Shown: positions 1 to 11,408, counted from the first letter of the stretch. The stretch: DNA of 64,000 nucleotides from Natronincola ferrireducens (GCF_900100845.1 NZ_FNFP01000003.1:286572-350571); one strand, 5' to 3'. Made by a program: numbers and translations. Notes: generated by a model from the sequence alone, not told the origin.

Positions 1-200
1 AATATAAAATTTTATATTAAGTTCTTTTACTAATTAAATTTTGCAACTAAACAGTAATCGATGGGTAAAGTATGATTATGCAACCATAACATACTGTTAT
101 GACTACATAACAAATCCTTATGTAAAATATGGAAAAACCTATGATAAAATGAAGATAAAAGATAAATATTTAACAAACATATAAGTTAAGGGGGATGTAT

Positions 201-1139
201 ATGTTAAAATTATTTAAAAGTATTGTAGCATTATTGATGGTACTTATTCTAGTAGGTTCAGTCGTTGGGTGCACTTCTGAACCTACAGCTCAAGAACCAG
301 TTGTAGAAAGTGAAGAGCAAACAGAGGAAATCACAGAAGAACTAGTAGTAGAGGACAGAGGTTATGCAAGACCAGAAAGCTTAGTCAGTGCAGAGGAATT
401 AAACAATATGGAAAATGTGATTATCGTTGACTTTAGAGATGCTACCTTACCAGGGGGTTACATACCAGGAGCTATTAAAATTGGGAGAGGTGAGCAATTT
501 GCAGAGATAGAGGGTGTAGCAAATATGCTTCCTGATAAAGAAATAATCGAAAGGTTATTAGGAGGTGCAGGGATTTCTAACGATGATACTGTTGTAATTT
601 ATGATGGAGATAATGGATTATGGGCTGCAAGATTATGGTGGACCATGAAAGTATACGGCCATGAAGATGTAAGAATATTAGAAGGTGGTTCTGATGCATG
701 GAGGGACGCGGGCTTTAGAACCCAGATGACAGCGGATTCTTTAGAGGCCACAACCTATACGGCTAAAGAAGCAAATACAACTATGATTGCTGATTTAGCC
801 ATGATTAAAGAAAGTTTTGATAATGACAACTTAGTGGTACTAGATACCCGAAGTGAAGGAGAATGGAATGATGGAAGAGTTCCAGGGGCGGTATGGATTG
901 AATGGACCAAGGCACTAAATGCTGATGGAACTTTTAAAAACGCTAATGAATTAAGAGAACTTTATGAGTCCAATGGCATTACAGAAAACAAAGAAGCTAT
1001 CATGCCCCATTGTAGAGCAGCTGTAAGATCAGCCCATACCATGTTTGTTTTAACAGAATTACTAGGCTATGAAAATGTAAGAAACTATGATGGCTCATGG
1101 ATAGAATATGAAAAATCAGGTGAAGCTATAGAAAAATAA
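201..1139 (+). CDS. Rhodanese-type sulfurtransferase lipoprotein (two rhodanese domains)
   Basis: A 312-residue protein predicted to be anchored outside the cell membrane. Residues 1-24 form a lipoprotein signal peptide ending in the lipobox VVGC (Cys24), followed by an acidic linker. Two rhodanese domains follow. The first, at about residues 55-160, has YDGDNG where the catalytic loop should lie and so no active cysteine. The second, at about 190-305, has the loop CRAAVRS with likely catalytic Cys271. This is the usual architecture of tandem rhodaneses such as thiosulfate sulfurtransferases, but the physiological sulfur donor is unknown. Two ATGs lie close together; the one at 201 is chosen because the AAGGGGG ribosome site at 188-194 abuts the ATG at 195 but is well spaced from 201. 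It appears to be a single-gene unit ending in the hairpin at 1173. Confidence 0.9.
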   Translation: MLKLFKSIVALLMVLILVGSVVGCTSEPTAQEPVVESEEQTEEITEELVVEDRGYARPESLVSAEELNNMENVIIVDFRDATLPGGYIPGAIKIGRGEQFAEIEGVANMLPDKEIIERLLGGAGISNDDTVVIYDGDNGLWAARLWWTMKVYGHEDVRILEGGSDAWRDAGFRTQMTADSLEATTYTAKEANTTMIADLAMIKESFDNDNLVVLDTRSEGEWNDGRVPGAVWIEWTKALNADGTFKNANELRELYESNGITENKEAIMPHCRAAVRSAHTMFVLTELLGYENVRNYDGSWIEYEKSGEAIEK

Positions 1140-1172
1140 ATAGATCAACTAAATCTACAATTTGATATCAGT

Positions 1173-1205
1173 AGCCCTTTCCTTCAGGAAGGGCTGAATT
1201 TTTTG
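1173..1205 (+). terminator. Rho-independent terminator of the rhodanese gene
   Basis: AGCCCTTTCC pairs with GGAAGGGCT across a short TTCA loop and is followed by a T-rich stretch, 33 bases after the stop codon. Confidence 0.8.
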
Positions 1206-1306
1206 GAAATTACATTATACCTTATAAATAAATATGCTAGAATAATATTAGAAAAAATTCCACTGGTCACATTGATAGAAAAATCAAATACAAAAAGGGA
1301 ACCACT

Positions 1307-1470
1307 ATGTTTAAGGAGATATATACATTTATTATAACAGCATATAAAGAAAATCAAGAAGTTAAATATGGTAAAATAAAGCATGATTTAGACAACTGGG
1401 TGGAATAGAATTAGATGGTATTATTGTTTTTGATTCAAGTAGAGGAAACATATTTCTAAATAGTTATTAG
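1307..1470 (+). pseudogene. Possible remnant of a small unknown gene
   Basis: An ATG at 1307 preceded by AAGGGA opens a 33-codon frame that stops at 1408. Moving one frame near 1394 allows reading to continue to the TAG at 1470. The combined reading looks like one short protein split by a frameshift. I do not recognise any family, and it could equally be chance, so this is a weak call. The rest of 1206-1494 shows nothing else I can name. Confidence 0.2.
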
Positions 1471-1494
1471 AAAATATAATTTTTTGATAATCTA

Positions 1495-1523
1495 TTGCAT
1501 GTAGGCAAAAAAAATGATATACT
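1495..1523 (+). promoter_or_regulatory. Predicted sigma-A promoter of the pyr leader/uraA
   Basis: TTGCAT (1495-1500) and TATACT (1518-1523) are separated by 17 bases and lie just upstream of the PyrR-type attenuator. Confidence 0.55.
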
Positions 1524-1548
1524 TACTAAGATGAAAATAAAAAGTCTT

Positions 1549-1646
1549 TAATTCAGTCCAGAGAGGCTGGCAAGATACCGGAATATATAGTAATAATTAT
1601 TACAAGATTACTATGACTTCTTGCCAGTAGGCAGGAAGTTTTTTAT
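1549..1646 (+). promoter_or_regulatory. PyrR-binding transcription attenuator (pyr leader)
   Basis: The PyrR-binding signature AGTCCAGAGAGGCTGGCAAG lies at 1555-1574. A terminator follows: ACTTCTTGCC (1616-1625) pairs with GGCAGGAAGT (1630-1639) and runs into a T-tract. CTGGCAAGA (1567-1575) is the exact complement of TCTTGCCAG (1619-1627), so a 9-bp antiterminator competes with the terminator. In the known Bacillus/Clostridium mechanism, UMP/UTP-loaded PyrR holds the 5' element and lets the terminator form, switching off pyrimidine uptake genes. The downstream gene is a uracil permease, as expected. Confidence 0.9.
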
Positions 1647-1658
1647 TTGCACTCTGTG

Positions 1659-1700
1659 AAAGTGACTGACACCAAATCAAAGATTTGGGTCATCTACTTT
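1659..1700. repeat. REP-like imperfect palindrome in the uraA leader
   Basis: AAAGT (1659-1663), TGAC (1667-1670) and CCAAATC (1672-1678) pair in order with GATTTGG (1682-1688), GTCA (1689-1692) and ACTTT (1696-1700) around an AAA loop. A related sequence lies at 50472-50503. This looks like a small dispersed palindromic repeat rather than part of the PyrR switch. Confidence 0.5.
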
Positions 1701-1790
1701 TCTAAAGTAATACCTTTAAATCAACCCAGTGAGGTTGAAAAGGGAGAAAACAACACTTTTCTCCTTTAACACAAATCAAAGGAGGTTTTT

Positions 1791-3050
1791 ATGATGGCAG
1801 AAAACACATTAACAAAAACAACTATGCAAGTAAAAGAAAACACAACGAATTTAGAAAACGCAAAAAAAGTGGTACTAGCTGTCCAGCATTTAATTGCTAT
1901 GTTTGGGGCAACGGTTTTAGTACCAATCTTAACAGGGTTAGATCCTTCTATTGCACTACTATCAGCAGGGGTAGGAACTTTATTATTCCATCTAGTTACC
2001 TACGGTAAGATTCCTGTATTTTTAGGTTCATCCTTTGCATTTATACCAGTAATTCTTACTGTTAGTCAAAATTATGGTGGGGATTTAACCTATGCCCAAG
2101 GAGGCATCGTGGTAGCAGGATTGATTTATATATTGATGTCCTTTGCAGTTAAAAAGGTTGGTGTAGAGAAAATCAAAAAATATTTACCAGCTCAAGTAGT
2201 AGGTCCTATGATTATGGTTATCGGTTTAAACCTAGTACCTGTAGCTTATGATATGGCATCAGCTCACTTTGTGGTGGCGGCCATCACCTTAGTTACAGCC
2301 GTGACCGTTACCCTAAAGGGAAGAGGGTTTTCAAAACAATTATCTATTTTAATAGCCGTAGTAGTAGGATATATACTTTCATTAAATATTGGTTTAGTAA
2401 ATATAGAAGCAGTAAGAGAAGCAAAAATTTTAGCAATGCCAAACTTTACACTACCTAAGTTTGAGTTAGGAGCAATAGCAATTATTGCACCAGTAGTATT
2501 GGCAGTATTCATGGAGCATATTGGAGATATAACAACAAACGGACAAGTTGTAGGTAAAAACTTTATAGAAGAACCAGGATTAAACCGTACTTTATTAGGA
2601 GACGGATTAGCAACCTTGTTTGCAGGATTTATAGGTGGCCCTGCAAATACAACCTATGGTGAAAATACTGGGGTACTAGCCATAACAAAGAACTATGACC
2701 CAACTATTCTAAGACTTGCTGCGGTATTGGCCATAATTCTAGGATTTGTTGCTAAAGTGGGCGGTTTCCTAAGCACAATTCCAGTACCAGTTATGGGTGG
2801 TATAAGTTTGATGCTCTTTAGTATGATTGCTTTAGTAGGTGTAAAAACTATAAAAAACAATGATGTAACCTTTAATGCAAAAAATATAGTAATTATGGCC
2901 ACTATACTAATACTAGGTTTAGGGTCAGGATATATTGAAACGTATTTAGGTATATCAATTGGTATTCCAATAACTGAACTTGTAAAAATAGAAGGCCTAA
3001 GCCTTGCTGCAATCGTAGGTGTTGTATTAAATGCAGTATTAAATAGATAA
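1791..3050 (+). CDS. uraA: Uracil permease (NCS2 family)
   Basis: A 419-residue polytopic membrane protein of the nucleobase-cation symporter 2 family, with about 12-14 hydrophobic segments. Family hallmarks are visible: QHLIAMFGATVLVP near residues 31-44, the FMEHIGD signature near residue 240, and NTTYGENTGV near 285, where family members bind the base. It is expected to import uracil with protons. The upstream PyrR attenuator supports uracil rather than xanthine as substrate. ATG at 1791 follows AAAGGAGG with good spacing; ATG at 1794 is an alternative. Transcribed alone and closed by the terminator at 3071. Confidence 0.93.
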   Translation: MMAENTLTKTTMQVKENTTNLENAKKVVLAVQHLIAMFGATVLVPILTGLDPSIALLSAGVGTLLFHLVTYGKIPVFLGSSFAFIPVILTVSQNYGGDLTYAQGGIVVAGLIYILMSFAVKKVGVEKIKKYLPAQVVGPMIMVIGLNLVPVAYDMASAHFVVAAITLVTAVTVTLKGRGFSKQLSILIAVVVGYILSLNIGLVNIEAVREAKILAMPNFTLPKFELGAIAIIAPVVLAVFMEHIGDITTNGQVVGKNFIEEPGLNRTLLGDGLATLFAGFIGGPANTTYGENTGVLAITKNYDPTILRLAAVLAIILGFVAKVGGFLSTIPVPVMGGISLMLFSMIALVGVKTIKNNDVTFNAKNIVIMATILILGLGSGYIETYLGISIGIPITELVKIEGLSLAAIVGVVLNAVLNR

Positions 3051-3070
3051 TAATAAAATAATAAATATAA

Positions 3071-3126
3071 AATCTCTCTAGATACTCTAAGATATGGACT
3101 TTGGAGTTTGCTAGGGAGATTTTTAT
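3071..3126 (+). terminator. Terminator after uraA
   Basis: AATCTCTCTAG (3071-3081) pairs with CTAGGGAGATT (3111-3121), with further pairing inside, followed by TTTTAT. Confidence 0.8.
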
Positions 3127-3218
3127 TGAAAAAAAATCGAAGACTACTAACTGATTATCACTGTTGATACTGGGTAATAATTAGAGGAAGAAAATAAACA
3201 TGTTAAGAGGTGAATAAA

Positions 3219-3701
3219 ATGGAGCAGAAGACAAAAGTAGAAATAGGAAAGAAAGCACCAGATTTTACTTTACCATCAGATATAGGGGAGGAAATGTCCT
3301 TAAATGAATTTAAGGGCAAAAATATTGTTGTATTTTTTTATCCAAAGGATCATACTGCTGGATGAACTACAGAAGTCTCTGAGTTCAGAGATCGCTATAA
3401 TGAATTTAAACAATTAGACACAATGGTTTTAGGAATAAGTAAGGATAGTGTAAAATCCCATGCAAAATTTAGAGATAAGCAAAATCTTCCTTATCCATTA
3501 CTAAGCGATGAAGAAAAAAATGTACTTAAGCTTTATGGAGTTCTAAAGCCTAAAAAAATGTTTGGGAAAGAGGTTTTCGGTACAGAAAGATCAACCTTTA
3601 TTATTAATAGAGGGGGCATTTTAGTTAAAGAATATCGAGGTGTGAAAGTAAAGGGACATGTAGATGAAATATTAGCATATATAAAAGATAACGTAGAATA
3701 A
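3219..3701 (+). CDS. Selenocysteine-containing peroxiredoxin, Bcp/PrxQ type (UGA = Sec49)
   Basis: The reading frame runs from ATG 3219 (preceded by AAGAGGTG) to TAA at 3701 and gives 160 residues, with one in-frame TGA at 3363-3365. The TGA falls exactly at the peroxidatic position: the usual TPGCTTE of Bcp-type peroxiredoxins is TAG-Sec-TTE here. The N-terminal APDFTLPSD and FFYPKDHTAG blocks and the C-terminal FGTERSTFIINRGG block are typical of the family. The rest of the protein has no cysteine at all, so it would be a one-selenol peroxidase needing an external reductant. A hairpin fitting a bacterial SECIS follows the TGA. An annotation ignoring selenocysteine would call only a 92-residue fragment from 3423. 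It stands alone between terminators. A nonsense mutation is the alternative, but the codon position and the hairpin argue against it. Confidence 0.9.
3372..3393 (+). other. Candidate bacterial SECIS element
   Basis: TCTCTG (3376-3381) pairs with CAGAGA (3386-3391) around the loop AGTT, extended after a two-base bulge by GA (3372-3373) with TC (3392-3393). The loop begins 16 bases after the TGA and has G in its second position, matching the known spacing and loop rules for bacterial SECIS. An alternative pairing TGAACT (3363-3368) with AGTTCA (3382-3387) also exists. Confidence 0.65.
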
Positions 3702-3722
3702 GCGGTTTAACCGCTTTTTTTT
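3700..3722 (+). terminator. Terminator after the selenoprotein gene
   Basis: AGCGGTT pairs with AACCGCT and runs directly into eight Ts; the stem starts at the stop codon. Confidence 0.85.
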
Positions 3723-3774
3723 ATGTATGATATTTCCAAAAAGTTAAATAATAAGATTTGAGTAATAATATTAG

Positions 3775-7347
<3,573 letters not shown>

Positions 7348-7355
7348 AGCTGTAA

Positions 7356-7390
7356 TAGAAAAGGGACTAACAAACTAGTCCCTTTTCTAA
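7356..7390. terminator. Bidirectional terminator between nifJ and the spore-protein gene
   Basis: A perfect 14-bp stem, TAGAAAAGGGACTA (7356-7369) with TAGTCCCTTTTCTA (7376-7389), serves the two convergent genes. Confidence 0.85.
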
Positions 7391-7434
7391 AATTTCAATA
7401 CTGAATTTACTGGTTAATATTACCAAATATCCTT

Positions 7435-7602
7435 TTACTTTTGATTTGTATCAACATACTCCTTAGCATTTCGCACTTCTATTTCATCAGGAATAGGAAC
7501 TCTTGATTGGGGCTTTAAATCTTTAATATTAGCCCATGCAGCTGTTTGATGATTTTCAATAGTTCGATCCCTATGATTTTCCTTAAACTTATTTTTAGCC
7601 AT
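7435..7602 (-). CDS. Small spore protein, DUF3787 / CDIF630_02480-like
   Basis: A 55-residue hydrophilic protein. It contains HQTAAWANI followed by PQSRVPIPDE and ends NAKEYVDTNQK, the pattern I recognise from the DUF3787 family, in which a C. difficile member is annotated as a spore protein. The start codon is well supported by GGAGGG at 7609-7614. It converges on nifJ and is monocistronic. The spore assignment rests on family recall and not on anything else in the window. Confidence 0.75.
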   Translation of the reverse strand: MAKNKFKENHRDRTIENHQTAAWANIKDLKPQSRVPIPDEIEVRNAKEYVDTNQK

Positions 7603-7795
7603 AAAAATCCCTCCTTAATACTTATTATTCACAATGAAGGCTAAATCTATGATTAAATCTATTGTATAAAATTTATCTGAAAAATTTAGGATTTCAACAT
7701 AAACGATGTTAAAGATGAAGGGCGATATTTTTTACAATATAAACTACATAATAATCAAAAAAAACAGACCACATAACTGTGGTCATCCTATACAT

Positions 7796-8905
7796 TTAGT
7801 GGGATAAAGAAGGTTTATTGGTAAAAAAGTTTTGTTCTAATGTCTCAACTTCTTTATAGTAAGCAGCAGCATCACCAGTAAAGGGCAAACTTTTTCCAAA
7901 GTATTGACGCTCTAAAGTCTCTCTTGCGATATTCCCTACACACCTTTCTTCATGCTTAGAACAATGGAGACAGGTCTCTATTGTTACTAATAGGCTTTGC
8001 TTTAACTGGTCTCTATCCAAATCAATCGTTTGAACATCTGCTTGGATGTGGATTTTATTTGGTAGTACATATTGATTTTTTTGTCTAGCTTCCTTCAGCA
8101 TAGCTTTTACTAAGCTGATAGAACATTGTTGATTTTGGCAAGCTTGACATTCATCTCCTTGTGAACAAACAAAATTAAGAGATTCTTGGATCTTTAAAGT
8201 GTTTAAATAAAGTTCTTGGGCTGTTTCTTTTAATCGAGTATTTTTATGACCTCTATTTTTAACCATAGGTTTTAGTAGATATAACAAAATTCCTGTTAAA
8301 GTCATAAAAAATAGGGTAGTATTTGTAATGGTAACATAGTGACGAGGAATTGTTTCCCATAATTTCATAATACCAAATAGAAGGAAAACACCAGATGATG
8401 CTAGTTTTATTGCTATTTCAGGTATATTTTTACCTATCTTACTACCTATCCATATACCTATACCGCTGGTTAAAACCATTCCCAATACTGTACCTATCAA
8501 TATAAAATGGGGATAAGTGGCTTGTGATGCTAGAGCAATTGTAGTTAATTGGGTTTTATCTCCCAACTCTCCAATAAAAAAAGCTGTGGCTACAGTCAAA
8601 ATAGGACCATATTTATTTGTTGATTTTTTGTTTTCTTCTTCAGTATCTTCTACTAGTCCCCAAAGACCAAAGATAATAAAGGAACAACCGGCTATTAGTT
8701 GAATAAGAGTTAAAGAGATGGTTTTCGATAGATAAAAACCTATAAAAACTGCCAAAGCATGATTGGCTAGAGAGCCAAATAATACTCCTAATAAAACCTT
8801 TTTAGCGGGGTATTTAGTAGCAAAGGTCATGGCTAGTATTTGTGTTTTATCCCCCATTTCAGCAAGGAAGATAAAAAAACAGGCATAAATAAGTTCGGTA
8901 ATCAT
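7796..8905 (-). CDS. GDT1/TMEM165 (UPF0016) family cation transporter with Cys-rich C-terminal extension
   Basis: Residues 1-205 are the usual duplicated three-helix GDT1 core, with both signature motifs EMGDKTQ (near residue 16) and ELGDKTQ (near residue 113). Characterised relatives move Mn2+ or Ca2+. Bacterial members commonly end near this point. Here another ~160 residues follow, predicted cytosolic, with cysteine clusters CX5CX2CX4C (near residue 245) and CX2CX7C (near 315). A metal-sensing or metal-binding role for this tail is only inference. The start ATG at 8905 follows AGGAGG. The gene is preceded by a structured leader ending in a terminator-like hairpin, which suggests regulation by attenuation. 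Confidence 0.85.
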   Translation of the reverse strand: MITELIYACFFIFLAEMGDKTQILAMTFATKYPAKKVLLGVLFGSLANHALAVFIGFYLSKTISLTLIQLIAGCSFIIFGLWGLVEDTEEENKKSTNKYGPILTVATAFFIGELGDKTQLTTIALASQATYPHFILIGTVLGMVLTSGIGIWIGSKIGKNIPEIAIKLASSGVFLLFGIMKLWETIPRHYVTITNTTLFFMTLTGILLYLLKPMVKNRGHKNTRLKETAQELYLNTLKIQESLNFVCSQGDECQACQNQQCSISLVKAMLKEARQKNQYVLPNKIHIQADVQTIDLDRDQLKQSLLVTIETCLHCSKHEERCVGNIARETLERQYFGKSLPFTGDAAAYYKEVETLEQNFFTNKPSLSH

Positions 8906-8989
8906 AACTAATCCTCCTATTAGGTCAATTTTCTCTTTATAAATGATTAAACATAAATCTTAATGAAAAATACTAAGTGATAGCCTTTA

Positions 8990-9121
8990 GAAAAAGGGAT
9001 TATAACTTCTAGTCCCATATCTAGGGGCTGGGGCGCAGGAACCTGTGTTTTTTACTAAGGTTAAGAAATTAATTGTCGATAAAAAACGACACAGTGATAT
9101 TCCTACATGGATACCCTAGTC
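8990..9121 (-). ncRNA. Candidate structured leader RNA (riboswitch-like) upstream of the GDT1 gene
   Basis: Read on the minus strand, CTAGGG (9119-9114) pairs with CCCTAG (9026-9021). Inside this, GTAGGAA pairs with TTCCTGC and CTGTG with CACAG, and a small TGTCG/CGACA hairpin sits within. Directly after comes GGGACTA...TATAATCCC (9016-8996) and a T-run, a terminator-like hairpin about 85 bases before the GDT1 start. I looked for the manganese (yybP-ykoY) riboswitch signature, which often precedes this family, and did not find it. The rest of 8906-9389 shows no gene. Confidence 0.4.
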
Positions 9122-9389
9122 TCGTTGTTTTTAAATATATTTTGCTGAATAGTATTAGAGAAGCTTTAACAATTTTTCATAATATCAATAGTATAGCATA
9201 AATGGATTAGGCAGACAAATAAAACATACAGGCTATATAAATGCAATGGTAATACGAAGACTTTTGTAAAAGGTAAGAATTTAAAAGTTCAACTATTACT
9301 ATAATTAATGATAGGAATACTTCTGATACAAAACAAAATATGATAGAATGAAAATAAAACATACTATAATAAAAAAGGGGTTTATAAAG

Positions 9390-10427
9390 ATGGGGAATAG
9401 AGAAAAACAATTAGAAGATTATATAGAAAAAACTATGTTTTATCAAGATATCCCAGGGGTTGCTATGGTCATTACAGATAAAAACAAAATTATATACAGT
9501 AAAGGATTTGGTATCACTGATATATTATCTAAAAAGCCTGTAACTGAGAAAACAATCTTCCATATGGCTTCGATTACAAAGCTTTTTGTTGCTACAGCTA
9601 TTATGCAACTGGTGGAAAAAGAAAAAATAGACCTTCATAAACCAGTGACCCATTATCTTACACATTTTTCCATAGAAGATAAAAGATATAAAAAAATAAC
9701 TGTTCTCCAAATGCTAAGTCATACCTCCGGCATCCCTGATTGTGAAGATTATGGATGGGATAGACCAGAATATGATGATGAAGCTCTAAAACGTTATATT
9801 ACTGGTTTAAAGGATATACACTTAATTAGTGACCCTGGTAAAGAATTTCACTATAGTAATATAGCCTATGAAATACTTGGTTACTTGATTGAGGTAGTTT
9901 CTGATATGACCTTTGAAGATTACATAAAGAAGCACATTATAGAGCCTTTGGAAATGGAGGATAGCACCTTGCTTTCTAGAAGCCAAAGTGATGAAATGGC
10001 AAAGCCCCATAGCAAGAATCAAGACAAAAAAGTGGTTCTATCCCAAGTTTTCCCCTATAATCGCAGACATGCCCCTAGTTCAACCCTTACTTCAAATCTA
10101 GTAGATATGAGCAAATGGGCAATAGTTAACTTAAATAGAGGTGTATTCCAGGGAAAGAAGATACTAGGAGAGAGTAGCTATAGGCTTATGTGGTCCCCCA
10201 CGATGAACATAAAAGGAGAAGAACAGAAAATAGGCTTAGGTTGGTTTTTGAGTAAGCAAGGACAGTACGATATAAAGGGTCATGAAGGTAGTGATATAGG
10301 CTTTAGAACAAGCTTTGGAGTAATACCTGAACAATCTCTAGGAATTGGTGTATTTGCCAATATGGACAATGTATCCACTAGAAGAATCATGAGAGCCGCA
10401 TTTGATATTATATTAGGTGTGGAGTAA
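9390..10427 (+). CDS. Serine hydrolase of the beta-lactamase / class C PBP family
   Basis: A 345-residue protein with the three catalytic signatures of the family: SITK (SxxK, nucleophile serine near residue 66), YSN (near 158) and the HEG variant of the KTG/HxG box near 295. I see no signal peptide, so it is predicted cytoplasmic, like esterase-type members. It may be an esterase or peptidase; resistance to beta-lactams cannot be inferred. The start at 9390 is chosen because AAAAGGGG lies nine bases upstream; an in-frame ATG at 9348 has no ribosome site. The next gene follows 30 bases later and may be co-transcribed. Confidence 0.85.
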   Translation: MGNREKQLEDYIEKTMFYQDIPGVAMVITDKNKIIYSKGFGITDILSKKPVTEKTIFHMASITKLFVATAIMQLVEKEKIDLHKPVTHYLTHFSIEDKRYKKITVLQMLSHTSGIPDCEDYGWDRPEYDDEALKRYITGLKDIHLISDPGKEFHYSNIAYEILGYLIEVVSDMTFEDYIKKHIIEPLEMEDSTLLSRSQSDEMAKPHSKNQDKKVVLSQVFPYNRRHAPSSTLTSNLVDMSKWAIVNLNRGVFQGKKILGESSYRLMWSPTMNIKGEEQKIGLGWFLSKQGQYDIKGHEGSDIGFRTSFGVIPEQSLGIGVFANMDNVSTRRIMRAAFDIILGVE

Positions 10428-10457
10428 AAAAACTATAGAAAGTAAGTGGAGGAAACC

Positions 10458-11240
10458 ATGCATTCAATTATCCAAGGAATTATTTTAGGATTTATTATTG
10501 TATTACCAGGCATGAGTGGGGGAACGGTATTTGTTATTTTTGGCATATATGAAAGTATGTTAAAGGATCTAGTAAAGCTTAATGTAAAGCCCTATCTTCC
10601 TTTATTAGGGGGGGCCCTTGTGGGTATTTTGGGGGGTGGAATGGTTTTTGCACTATTCTTTGAATCCTTTAGAGATGAAACTGCTATTTTTTTGATGGGA
10701 TGCTTGATAGCATCTATTAGAGCCGTGTTAAATTCCTGTCCAAAGTTAAATTTGAAAAGATTTCTTTTTTTAGTAACTGGACTTTTAATGGGCTATTATG
10801 TAGGTGGAGAGCCAATTGGTATTATGATGAATCGAGAAGAAGTAAGTTGGGTCCTCCTAATCGTTGGAGGAGCTATATCCAGTGCCGCCATGATTATTCC
10901 TGGTATACCTGGTAGCTCCGTTTTGATTGCTTTGGGACTTTATGATAATATGCTGTATTATATAAAAGAGCTAGCAATAGTAAACCTATTATTTTTTGGA
11001 ATTGGAAGTCTGTTAGGAATGTTCCTTTTAGTGAACCTTATTAATAAAATATATGAAAAGTATAGAAGTTACATTTCCTACTGTTTTGCAGGTTTAATAG
11101 CTGGTTCTTCAAGGGCTCTTCTACCCTATTCCTTTAAACCTTCTATTGTACTGATTTTTATCGCCGGTTTTGCCTTAGTATGGATATGGAGTGGTAAAAA
11201 AGAATACTCATCCGATAAACTTAGAGAAGATGGAGCATAA
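10458..11240 (+). CDS. DUF368 membrane protein, PopT-like undecaprenyl-phosphate transporter
   Basis: A 260-residue protein with about eight transmembrane segments. The N-terminal GMSGGTVFVIFGIYE and the internal repeat IIPGIPGSSVLIALGLYD are the duplicated PGxSGGT-like motifs of DUF368 proteins. Members of this family (PopT) recycle the lipid carrier undecaprenyl phosphate across the membrane for cell-wall synthesis. The start at ATG 10458 has GTGGAGG five bases upstream. Its proximity to the serine hydrolase gene may suggest an envelope-related unit, but this is inference. Confidence 0.85.
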   Translation: MHSIIQGIILGFIIVLPGMSGGTVFVIFGIYESMLKDLVKLNVKPYLPLLGGALVGILGGGMVFALFFESFRDETAIFLMGCLIASIRAVLNSCPKLNLKRFLFLVTGLLMGYYVGGEPIGIMMNREEVSWVLLIVGGAISSAAMIIPGIPGSSVLIALGLYDNMLYYIKELAIVNLLFFGIGSLLGMFLLVNLINKIYEKYRSYISYCFAGLIAGSSRALLPYSFKPSIVLIFIAGFALVWIWSGKKEYSSDKLREDGA

Positions 11241-11318
11241 AATAATGTTGTCATATTTTTATGAACAAGCAAATACAATAATAAAAAGGCTCTAGGATAT
11301 TGGGTGGAGGTGCAAAAG

Positions 11319-11408
11319 GTGAAGGTATTTGTATTTGCAGGAAAGATAAAGGATTTACGAAAATACTTAAAGGCATGGAGAATAGAAGGAAATAAACAAA
11401 ACTATTAA
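11319..11408 (+). CDS. Very small conserved-looking peptide, function unknown
   Basis: A 29-codon frame starting at GTG 11319, with GGAGG eight bases upstream and a terminator shortly after the stop. The peptide opens VKVFVFAGKIKDL and is rich in basic residues. The good ribosome site, short distance to a terminator and place at the end of the PopT unit make translation plausible, but I cannot assign a family. An upstream in-frame GTG at 11310 overlaps the ribosome site. Confidence 0.4.
   Translation: MKVFVFAGKIKDLRKYLKAWRIEGNKQNY

Noticed and set aside
87..101. Short palindrome ATAAC...GTTAT upstream of the first gene as an operator
   Set aside because: Five-base arms in AT-rich DNA are expected by chance, and no regulator or second site is linked.
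3423..3701. Short peroxiredoxin fragment starting at 3423 as the real gene
   Set aside because: It lacks the active site and a ribosome site, while the full frame from 3219 through the TGA has both.
8990..9121. Manganese (yybP-ykoY) riboswitch before the GDT1 gene
   Set aside because: The conserved GGGGAGTA-type 5' block and the internal metal-binding loops are missing on both strands; only the general leader-plus-terminator layout fits.
9348..9390. Upstream start for the serine hydrolase
   Set aside because: There is no ribosome site before 9348, and the region between is part of the leader with the actual site at 9374-9380.
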